Translations under genes and position numbers: made by a program
DNA from: Candidatus Vogelbacteria bacterium RIFOXYD1_FULL_44_32
Lineage (GTDB): Bacteria; Patescibacteriota; Minisyncoccia; Phycocordibacterales; XYD1-FULL-46-19
Assembly: GCA_001823065.1 (NCBI GenBank)
Contig: MHTJ01000005.1
Span: forward strand, 1 to 33,912
Direction of reading: 5' to 3'
DNA length: 33,912 bases
The notes under the pieces: model-generated
What the model saw: the letters and a program-made list of their open reading frames with translations, nothing else
Databases searched by the model: none
Told to the model about the DNA's origin: nothing
Part shown: one piece after another, positions 1-6,689 of the stretch
How positions within the stretch are numbered: the stretch's first letter is position 1
Layout: the number at the start of each line of letters is the position of its first letter

Positions 1-2
1 TG

Positions 3-299
3 AGAGGTGCTTTCCTTACTGCATTTGGATTACCAAAAGAAAAATACATAGCAACTGCAGCCGCTATCGCTCTGGCTGTTGATATAACAAGATTGCCCAT
101 ATACCTCAAAGAAGGTTTCCTACAGCCCCAATTTTACTGGATGGTTCCAGTTCTCCTTGTTGTCGCTCTGTGTGGTTCTTTTGTAGGGAAACAGATTACA
201 GACAAGATTTCTCAATCGGTATTTAGACGTATTGTCCTTATCGCTATTTTTATAATCGGTATAAAGTTTATTTTTGACTGGTTGAATACGGGCTTATAG
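3..299 (+). CDS. TauE/SafE (TSUP) family membrane permease, C-terminal fragment (5' truncated by window edge)
   Basis: Open frame continues from base 3 (RGAFLTAFGLPKEKYIATAAAIALAVDITRLPIYL...); hydrophobic helices and GSFVGKQITDKIS...FRRIVLIAIFIIGIKFI typical of TSUP C-termini. Confidence 0.6.
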   Translation, partial: RGAFLTAFGLPKEKYIATAAAIALAVDITRLPIYLKEGFLQPQFYWMVPVLLVVALCGSFVGKQITDKISQSVFRRIVLIAIFIIGIKFIFDWLNTGL

Positions 300-383
300 T
301 TCAATTAGACCATTTGTAATATCCCTGAAAACTCAAGCTCCTGCTTTATGGCTTTCCAATCTACAGTTCTGAACCCGGACAAT

Positions 384-555
384 AGAGGGAGCAAAATTTA
401 GAACGCCGTCAGGCGTTTTAATTTTGCTCCCCCGAGTAAGGCAACTGCTTGCCTTGCGGGCAGGGATCGAAAAGCTTCTCCTATATTTTCGAGCCATAGG
501 CGAGAAAATGGGAAAGCTCTACTGTTCCTGTAAGGAAAGACCCCTGCCGAGGGAG
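384..555. other. Highly structured non-coding region (nested inverted repeats; ncRNA or palindromic repeat element)
   Basis: GGGAGCAAAATT/AATTTTGCTCCC with inner AACGCC-GTCA-GGCGTT; AAGGCAACTGCTTGCCTT; ATTTTCGAGCCATAGGCGAGAAAAT; TTCCTGTAAGGAA; GGCAGGG...CCCCTGCC. Confidence 0.5.
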
Positions 556-580
556 TTAAAAATTTTGGCTGACCCCATTA

Positions 581-617
581 CCTCGAGCTCGCAGGCCAGC
601 GTGTTAACAAATTAACA
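581..617 (+). repeat. Boundary repeat copy 1
   Basis: CCTCGAGCTCGCAGGCCAGCGTGTTAACAAATTAACA; 31/37 identical to 1857-1893, last 17 nt identical. Confidence 0.75.
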
Positions 618-655
618 AAAATGGTGCCAAGGTATTGAAACATTACGGGGGGGGG

Positions 656-684
656 TTGACATATAAACGAAAATAGTGTAAAAG
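656..684 (+). promoter_or_regulatory. Sigma70-like promoter (TTGACA-17-TAAAAG) preceded by G9 tract (647-655)
   Basis: TTGACA at 656-661, TAAAAG at 679-684. Confidence 0.6.
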
Positions 685-817
685 ATATTTAGATTTGATG
701 TAGTGGAAAACAGCGGGGTGTTCCTGGCACCACTGCATCAGCATAGGTATATTTGGCGTTTTATCCCAAAGACATCCTAGATGTTCTTCAAAACAAAACG
801 CATAAGGAGAAATCGCG

Positions 818-1777
818 ATGGTTGATGCATACATAGGCCATGGTATGGCCAACGAGCCTGTCTACGATGTCACCAGCTTGGGCAAAGGGCTCGAACTGGT
901 CAAGCGTCGCAAGGTCGAGTTCGACCGCAAAGAAGCGATGAAGCTGCTTGAGCTCGATGAGTTTCCCGGGGATCGGCGACTCAAGCAGAACCATGTTGAC
1001 CGCCTCATCAAGGCTATGTTGCGTGGGACATTTCACCCAGAGTGGGTGACTCTCATCGTGTGCGCACTTGACGGCAAGCACTACCGAATGAACGGCCAGC
1101 ATACGGCTTGGGCGCGTATCGAGATGCCCGAAGTTTGGCCGTGCTCCGTCGAATTGCTCGAATATCGGGCGGAAACGGATGAGGATCTGCGGTCTTTGTA
1201 CTCGTCGATCGACCGGTCAAGCCCCCGCACGCGGACCAATGTCATGGACAGCTATTTGGTGGGAACGCCGGAATTCGAGGGCATCAAGCGCCAGAGCTTG
1301 TCCCGCCTTCCCCAAGGGTTCGAACTGTGGTTTTGGCCGAGCGCACAGGATCGCAGGAAGCACGACGCGGATGATACCTCGTTTCTCCTGAAGACGGAAC
1401 AATACGACCTCGCGGTGAAGGTGGCGGCGTTCCTAGACAAATTGTCGGCCAGAGAGAACCGCCACATGTTCCGCAGCCCTGTGATCGCGGCCATGTTTGC
1501 CATCTTCAATAAGTCACCACAAGTGGCTGTGAAGTTCTGGCAACCCATCGCAGACGGCACCGGCATCGACAAAAAGGGTGATCCGCGTCTGAAGCTCCGT
1601 AACGAGCTAATGCGTACGGCCGTCGACTCCGGCGGAGGCTCGCGGAGCGACAAGAAGCGCGTCAGCCAGGAGTACATGTTTCGGCTCTGCATCAACGCGT
1701 GGAATGCCTACCGCGAGGAACGTAGCCTGTCGCAACTCAAGGCCTACGAGGGCGGCAAGCGTTGCTCTCTCAAGTGA
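818..1777 (+). CDS. ParB/DGQHR-like domain protein (orphan)
   Basis: SD AAGGAG before ATG; RLKQNHVDRLIKAMLRGTFHPEWVTLIVCALDGKHYRMNGQHTAWA resembles the ParB/DndB-type GQH motif; visibly GC-rich compared with neighbours. Confidence 0.65.
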   Translation: MVDAYIGHGMANEPVYDVTSLGKGLELVKRRKVEFDRKEAMKLLELDEFPGDRRLKQNHVDRLIKAMLRGTFHPEWVTLIVCALDGKHYRMNGQHTAWARIEMPEVWPCSVELLEYRAETDEDLRSLYSSIDRSSPRTRTNVMDSYLVGTPEFEGIKRQSLSRLPQGFELWFWPSAQDRRKHDADDTSFLLKTEQYDLAVKVAAFLDKLSARENRHMFRSPVIAAMFAIFNKSPQVAVKFWQPIADGTGIDKKGDPRLKLRNELMRTAVDSGGGSRSDKKRVSQEYMFRLCINAWNAYREERSLSQLKAYEGGKRCSLK

Positions 1778-1803
1778 GTGACTAGGTTCTCCTGCCGACT
1801 ATT

Positions 1804-1838
1804 AGCGCACGACCCTCGGGTACGGCGCTTTTTCTTTT
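1804..1838 (+). terminator. Intrinsic terminator after ParB-like gene
   Basis: AGCGC-ACGACCCTCGGGTACG-GCGCT followed by TTTTCTTTT. Confidence 0.75.
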
Positions 1839-1856
1839 ACCCCAACTTTCTCACTT
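1830..1856 (+). repeat. Unit-end motif TTTTCTTTTACCCCAACTTTCTCACTT
   Basis: 25/27 identical to 5413-5439. Confidence 0.7.
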
Positions 1857-1893
1857 CCTCGAGCCCGCGGAGCCGAGTGTTAACAAATTAACA
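1857..1893 (+). repeat. Boundary repeat copy 2
   Basis: CCTCGAGCCCGCGGAGCCGAGTGTTAACAAATTAACA; aligns gap-free with 581-617. Confidence 0.75.
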
Positions 1894-1944
1894 GAGGTGT
1901 GGTAGGAATGGACTTAGACTAAACCAGAAGGGAGGTGACTGATT

Positions 1945-2226
1945 TTGAATGAACAGCTTGCGGAAATCTCCCGCAAATACGGTTGGGACGAGGAGACCCT
2001 CTTGGCGAAGATCGCAAGGACGAAGGAAATACTCAGACTCGCCAGTGATGAAGCTGCGATAGATTTTCTCCTTGCCACCAAGGTGACCACCATTTGTGAC
2101 GGTTGCAATGTGAGACCGCTGTTTGAGCATCGTTGTCATGATGACTGCATTGTGGTGGCGGGAGTACAAACGGAAAGAAAGTGCGAGTGTCCATTCTGCT
2201 TTGTAAGCAGGAATCTTGTAACCTGA
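1945..2226 (+). CDS. Small Cys/His-rich hypothetical protein, probable zinc binder
   Basis: GGGAGGTGA upstream; CDGC...HRCHDDC...CECPFC. Confidence 0.6.
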   Translation: MNEQLAEISRKYGWDEETLLAKIARTKEILRLASDEAAIDFLLATKVTTICDGCNVRPLFEHRCHDDCIVVAGVQTERKCECPFCFVSRNLVT

Positions 2227-2228
2227 TC

Positions 2229-2266
2229 GCCCTCAACGAAGACCGTGGGAGGGCGGTTTTCTTTTA
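2229..2266 (+). terminator. Intrinsic terminator with TTTTCTTTTA tail
   Basis: GCCCTC...GAGGGC then GGTTTTCTTTTACCC. Confidence 0.7.
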
Positions 2267-2291
2267 CCCTTTAAATTGCTAAAGTTAATTT

Positions 2292-2885
2292 ATGAAACCC
2301 CAAATAGTCTTAATTCACGGTGGTACCACCTTCGAAACTTACGAGGAGTATATGAAGTACCTGAACTCATGCGAAATAACCCTAGAAAAGCTCAATCGTA
2401 AAGATTGGAAAGACAACCTAGGCGAAGTTTTACCTGATTTTGAAGTGATATACCCGAAAATGCCGAATGCCAAAAACGCTCACTATGAGGAGTGGAAAAT
2501 TTGGTTTGAAAAACTATTTCCGTTAATACGTGATGAGGTCATTCTAGTTGGCCACTCGCTCGGAGGGATATTTTTAGCTAAATACTTATCTGAGAACGAT
2601 TTTCCGAAGAAGATTAAATCTGCCCACTTGGTGGCTGCCCCTTACGATGATGTTGACTGCGATGAGTCACTAGCTGATTTTGCTTTAACTGAGAGCTTAG
2701 AGAAATTTAGAAAACAAACACCAGAGATATATTTATACCACAGCCAAGACGACACCTCGGTTCCGTATGCTGATGTGAACAAGTATAAAAAGGATTTACC
2801 TGACGCCATTCTTATTTCCTTTGAAGACAAGGGGCACTTTTTACAAAACGACTTCCCAAAATTAGTGGGGAATATCAAGGTGTAA
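2292..2885 (+). CDS. Alpha/beta hydrolase (RBBP9/YdeN-like serine hydrolase)
   Basis: QIVLIHGGTT, VGHSLGG nucleophile elbow, YHSQDDTSVPY and DKGHF acid/His motifs. Confidence 0.8.
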   Translation: MKPQIVLIHGGTTFETYEEYMKYLNSCEITLEKLNRKDWKDNLGEVLPDFEVIYPKMPNAKNAHYEEWKIWFEKLFPLIRDEVILVGHSLGGIFLAKYLSENDFPKKIKSAHLVAAPYDDVDCDESLADFALTESLEKFRKQTPEIYLYHSQDDTSVPYADVNKYKKDLPDAILISFEDKGHFLQNDFPKLVGNIKV

Positions 2886-2925
2886 TTATATGACCATTTA
2901 AGGAAGTTCGGATATTGTGGAGGGT

Positions 2926-2953
2926 GCAGAGCCGAGCGTTAACAAACTTACAG
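2926..2953 (+). repeat. Boundary repeat copy 3 (partial)
   Basis: GCAGAGCCGAGCGTTAACAAACTTACAG, 24/28 identical to the 3' part of copy 2 plus the following G. Confidence 0.65.
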
Positions 2954-2996
2954 GAATGACTTTTTGGTCGTGTACATCCTTAATCGATAAATATCA

Positions 2997-3509
2997 ATGA
3001 AGAAAAAAATCATAAAAGTGAATGATAAATTCCAGAAAGGTTACAGATATGAACTGACCGAACCAGTGGGCAGAAATTTTCATCCGGATTTTAAACCAGA
3101 GCTTACACCAAAAGAGATGCTTGTGCTCGGCGTCTTTGGTGGCAAGTATATGACCGATTGCAAGAAGGAGTTTCCTAAAAGTTGGTTTATTCGTGCCAAG
3201 ATTTCACCCGAACATCATGATGACACACTGAACTTTTTTCATAAGCATGCTAGCCAGCCGCTTAAAGTGTGGCAAGAAAAGGGATGGATCGATGAAGAGC
3301 ACGATCCTCGAGGTTGGTTCCAGTGGTACTGCCGATACTATATGGGCAGAAGGCTTCCTATCGAAGATGAACGGCAGATCAAGCGGTGGAAAGCAATCAG
3401 TCGTCATATATCGCAGATTAGAAAGAATTGCCGACCGAAAGATTTAACCTGCCGCCCCACTCAAAGACAGGCTGTTTTGCACTGGGCTTACGACAGTAGG
3501 AATATCTAA
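2997..3509 (+). CDS. Conserved hypothetical protein
   Basis: Long ORF with GVFGGKYMTDCKKEFPKSWF and GWIDEEHDPRGWFQWYCRYYMGRRLP blocks; terminator-like hairpin downstream. Confidence 0.6.
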   Translation: MKKKIIKVNDKFQKGYRYELTEPVGRNFHPDFKPELTPKEMLVLGVFGGKYMTDCKKEFPKSWFIRAKISPEHHDDTLNFFHKHASQPLKVWQEKGWIDEEHDPRGWFQWYCRYYMGRRLPIEDERQIKRWKAISRHISQIRKNCRPKDLTCRPTQRQAVLHWAYDSRNI

Positions 3510-3526
3510 TATTTTTACCGATGCTT

Positions 3527-3560
3527 GGCCATTCAGCTTTAGTTGGTCGATTTTCTTTTA
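3527..3560 (+). terminator. Weak intrinsic terminator with TTTTCTTTTA tail
   Basis: GGCCA...TGGTC then GATTTTCTTTTACC. Confidence 0.5.
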
Positions 3561-3589
3561 CCTTATTTCAATTTTGTTATACTTCATTT

Positions 3590-4063
3590 ATGTATGAAAT
3601 AAAAAATGTCGAGGAAAAAGATTTGTCTAAACTGGCTGAAATAATGGCAACAGTTTTTACTATTACTGATCCAGATAAACCTTGGGACAAAGAATTTGCT
3701 TATAAATATCTTGAGTATTGGTTCAAAAAACAACCCGACATGTTTTTGGTGTCTTTTGATAGTGAAGGCAATCCCGTTGGGGCTATGGCCGTAAATATAA
3801 AACCTTGGCGAACAGGTGTTAGGTGTAGTGATGGGGTTGTGTTTGTGGATACTAAATATCAAAAACAAGGAATTGCAAGAGCTTTATTCAAAAAAGTAAT
3901 AGGGGAGGCTATGGGTAAATATAATGCGATTGATTTTGAGGCCGTCACTTTTGCTGGCAGTGAGTTTCCATTATCTTGGTATAAGCAAATTGGTATTAAT
4001 CCAGATGAACATGTTGTGCTTATAAAAGGGAAGTGTGCGGACATTTTAGCTAACCTAGGGTAA
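3590..4063 (+). CDS. GNAT family N-acetyltransferase
   Basis: VVFVDTKYQKQGIARALFKKVIGEA acetyl-CoA-binding motif; start at ATG 3590 rather than ORF start 3521. Confidence 0.8.
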   Translation: MYEIKNVEEKDLSKLAEIMATVFTITDPDKPWDKEFAYKYLEYWFKKQPDMFLVSFDSEGNPVGAMAVNIKPWRTGVRCSDGVVFVDTKYQKQGIARALFKKVIGEAMGKYNAIDFEAVTFAGSEFPLSWYKQIGINPDEHVVLIKGKCADILANLG

Positions 4064-4187
4064 ATTTCTCACTTCATACAGTCGGCAGAGCAAAATTTTT
4101 TAGCCTTGTTTTGTCGTGGTTGCTGCTATTAGTGGGCCTTGAGTCCATAGAGTATAATTTAGGAATTAAAAATATAACCTAAAAACC

Positions 4188-4685
4188 ATGAGAGCATCAT
4201 TTCAAGTTTTAGCTTTTCCTTTTATTAAAGAGGGGGATAATTATTTATATGCAATTTTTAAGCGGAAAGATATGAGTGTTTGGCAAGCAATTTCGGGAGG
4301 AGGGGAAGATAATGAAAACCCTGTTGAGGCAATGAAAAGAGAGGTTTATGAAGAAGCTGCGCTGGCTAAAGATTTATCTTTTATTAGATTATCAGCTCTT
4401 TCGACAATACCAGCAGTAAATATTAGAGGTTTGATGTGGGGTGAAGAAATCGTGATGATCCCAGAATTTACTTTTGGTATCGAGTCACCTTCAAAAGAAT
4501 TTCAAATTAGTGATGAACATACTGAGTATGGTTGGTTTAGTTATGAAGAGGCGGTTGGTAAATTAAAATATGATAGTAATAAGTCGGCATTATGGGAGTT
4601 GAATTATCGGCTCAAAAATGGTGTTGGTGGTATAGATAAAAATATTGAAGTCATCGAAAAACTTTATGGTTCAAATAATGAATGA
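4188..4685 (+). CDS. NUDIX hydrolase
   Basis: GGGEDNENPVEAMKREVYEEAAL, close to the Nudix box GX5EX7REUXEEXGU. Confidence 0.85.
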   Translation: MRASFQVLAFPFIKEGDNYLYAIFKRKDMSVWQAISGGGEDNENPVEAMKREVYEEAALAKDLSFIRLSALSTIPAVNIRGLMWGEEIVMIPEFTFGIESPSKEFQISDEHTEYGWFSYEEAVGKLKYDSNKSALWELNYRLKNGVGGIDKNIEVIEKLYGSNNE

Positions 4686-4811
4686 AAGAAAATAATGGGA
4701 TTCTTTTAATATAGCGGAATAGCTAATATATTAAGAGAGCTAGTGTTTTACTTTCATTTCTCTATATGTTACCCTATAAACAGAGTCTGAACCTTGAAAG
4801 GAGGTGATGTT

Positions 4812-5033
4812 ATGACTCAAAAATGGTCAAAGATTGGCGATGGAAGCCAAAATCGAGTGACGATAAGTAACCCCGACGGGTCAACACGCACGGTTGATGA
4901 GCGTGCCGACGGTGGTATTACGGTTACTGACACCAATAAAGAAGGACACTCTGTTAGTGGCGAAGGTGCTCGTGGTGTGTGGAGTGGTCTTTCCGGTGCT
5001 TGTCGCTTGAATGATACGCCCGGTAAGCTTTAG
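4812..5033 (+). CDS. Small hypothetical protein
   Basis: AAAGGAGGTGATG strong SD directly upstream of ATG 4812. Confidence 0.55.
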   Translation: MTQKWSKIGDGSQNRVTISNPDGSTRTVDERADGGITVTDTNKEGHSVSGEGARGVWSGLSGACRLNDTPGKL

Positions 5034-5127
5034 TCGTTCTATTATAGTTCAGATTGTTTTGGGTGTTCCAAAATAAGCTGAACGAAATTAATTTGCCAGG
5101 CCGATCAACAAATAGGAGATCTAGGTC

Positions 5128-5319
5128 ATGGAAACAAACGATGAACAGCTCCAAGAGGCTCATAATCAGGGCGGAAGCGATTGCTCTGATTGGATAAATG
5201 GACCCGATTTTGGTTCTCTGTCTGGTATATTTAGTAGTCCGTGTAATCCGCCAAGTGACCCCGAACTGCATGAAGCTTACCTTGCTGGTTTCAAAAACAC
5301 CTGGGAAGATTCTTTCTAA
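5128..5319 (+). CDS. Small acidic hypothetical protein
   Basis: AGGAGATC SD upstream; EAHNQGGSDCS...PPSDPELHEAYLAGFKNTWE; terminator downstream. Confidence 0.5.
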   Translation: METNDEQLQEAHNQGGSDCSDWINGPDFGSLSGIFSSPCNPPSDPELHEAYLAGFKNTWEDSF

Positions 5320-5381
5320 GCAATTCGTTTGTATTTGATTTCTCTTTTTGATTAAAATAAAATCACCATGTTTCAACCATT

Positions 5382-5422
5382 CGGGTCCTTTGCCACATGA
5401 GCTAGGGGCCCGTTTTCTTTTA
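5382..5422 (+). terminator. Intrinsic terminator with TTTTCTTTTA tail
   Basis: GGGTCC...GGGCCC then GTTTTCTTTTACCC. Confidence 0.65.
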
Positions 5423-5439
5423 CCCTAACTTTCTCATTT
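5413..5439 (+). repeat. Unit-end motif TTTTCTTTTACCCTAACTTTCTCATTT
   Basis: 25/27 identical to 1830-1856. Confidence 0.7.
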
Positions 5440-5475
5440 TGCATCGAAGGTTCAAGTTCGTGCTACACTTATATT

Positions 5476-5673
5476 ATGCAAAAAATATCAACCCTTGTGT
5501 TTATGTATACCTCGATTGCCTTTGGTATTGTTGGTCTTGGACTAGTCCTTTTTGGCGGTCCCAACGACAACGACCCGACAAACCAGTTTTTTATGAAGTT
5601 AATAATGGCCTGTGTTTTCGTCATTTTACCGTCTTTTGCTCTTAGTGTGGCGGGTAAGTATCTTGGTCGGTAG
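5476..5673 (+). CDS. Small two-TM hypothetical membrane protein
   Basis: Two hydrophobic segments; TACACT -10-like element 6 nt before ATG. Confidence 0.5.
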   Translation: MQKISTLVFMYTSIAFGIVGLGLVLFGGPNDNDPTNQFFMKLIMACVFVILPSFALSVAGKYLGR

Positions 5674-5689
5674 TCGGTAGAGCTTATTA

Positions 5690-5718
5690 TTGACAGATGA
5701 CCATATATTCTTTAGATT
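5690..5718 (+). promoter_or_regulatory. Sigma70-like promoter
   Basis: TTGACA (5690-5695) - 17 nt - TAGATT (5713-5718). Confidence 0.55.
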
Positions 5719-5768
5719 AAAGAACGGAGTTTTTGATTGTATCTCAACGAAAAAAGGAAGGAAATACC

Positions 5769-6290
5769 ATGAAACTCAGGGTCCTAAAATTAGGCACGGA
5801 GTGTCGCGACAAGGCGACAAAATTGCGGGGGACACTAACCCACTGGTTGATGGATTTCGGCGGGAGTGTCACCTACCTGTTCCAGCCGAAAGGACTGGAT
5901 CAGGAGGGACAACCCCTCAAGAAAATCTATATTTGCGAAGCACGGGTCGAGGTCTCCGCTGGAGACTTCGAAGAGATTGATGTCCCTTTCGAAATCCTTG
6001 GCTCGGAAGTCGAGGACAAGGCCAGCGGTTTCAAGGGGATGGCCGTCGACTTTGTTCGACATATCAACGGGTGCTTCCACGTCGCAATCCAGCCGGCGGG
6101 GACAATCAAAGGCAAGAATATCCCGATCGAAAAATCGGAGTTTGACCTCCGCGGCTGCACCGGCAAAAAGATTATTCAGATGTCGGCAGAGGAGAAAAAG
6201 CAGAGCCAGGTAGAAAAGCCTTCTCCGGCGAGTCGCCCCCTTGATCGGGGACTGCAGGGTGCTGACACTACCATCAGCCGGCGTGGATAA
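5769..6290 (+). CDS. Hypothetical protein (orphan)
   Basis: GGAAGGAA SD before ATG 5769; GC-rich; flanked by its own promoter and terminator. Confidence 0.6.
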   Translation: MKLRVLKLGTECRDKATKLRGTLTHWLMDFGGSVTYLFQPKGLDQEGQPLKKIYICEARVEVSAGDFEEIDVPFEILGSEVEDKASGFKGMAVDFVRHINGCFHVAIQPAGTIKGKNIPIEKSEFDLRGCTGKKIIQMSAEEKKQSQVEKPSPASRPLDRGLQGADTTISRRG

Positions 6291-6320
6291 TATTTGTTTT
6301 TTGTCCGCTCCTCTCTGAAG

Positions 6321-6359
6321 ACCGCTCCATGCAGTCTCAGGTGGGGCGGTTTTCTTTTA
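6321..6359 (+). terminator. Intrinsic terminator with TTTTCTTTTA tail; island right edge
   Basis: ACCGCTCC...GGGGCGGT then TTTTCTTTTA; overlaps the stop of the convergent minus-strand gene. Confidence 0.65.
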
Positions 6360-6677
6360 GTTGGTGTTTTTAGATGGAATATCGGTCGAGTTGGGAGTAG
6401 CTTCACTTTCAGTTTTGGTCGCGGTGGTGGCTTGCTCGTTTAGTTTTCGGTTATCTTTTTTAAGTTTATAAATAGTGAAGGCATTTTGGATATCTCCGGG
6501 GATGGTCATTAGAATACTTATCAATATTCCCACAATTAGCGAGAGAATAATCAGAACTGCCAGTGGGGCCGTAATTTCCCAAGCTAGAAAGGTGACTGTC
6601 ACCGCAAAAGTATTTTGTAGGGCAAAGACGACGGCCCCTGCCCCAACCAGCAGACCTAAAATAAGTGAAATTATCAT
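6357..6677 (-). CDS. LapA-domain (DUF1049-like) membrane protein
   Basis: LLVGAGAVVFALQNTFAVTVTFLAWEITAPLAVLIILSLIVGILISIL pattern. Confidence 0.65.
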   Translation of the reverse strand: MIISLILGLLVGAGAVVFALQNTFAVTVTFLAWEITAPLAVLIILSLIVGILISILMTIPGDIQNAFTIYKLKKDNRKLNEQATTATKTESEATPNSTDIPSKNTN

Positions 6678-6689
6678 ATTATTTTTGTG

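Noticed and set aside
424-615. 63-aa ORF in the structured region
   Set aside because: Overlaps multiple inverted repeats, no RBS, low-plausibility protein; more likely structured RNA/repeat.
788-1695. Minus-strand and alternate-frame ORFs (788-1102, 1252-1695, 1217-1402, 1179-1391) inside the ParB-like gene
   Set aside because: Antisense/alternate-frame artefacts of a GC-rich gene; the + frame has an SD and recognisable motif.
4954-5376. 140-aa minus-strand ORF
   Set aside because: Overlaps two + strand small genes with good SD sequences; no minus-strand signals or recognisable domain.
300-6360. Calling the island a canonical integron
   Set aside because: No integron integrase in the window, and the boundary repeats do not show a clear R''-L''-L'-R' attC layout (core is GTTAAC rather than GTTRRRY; spacer lengths asymmetric).
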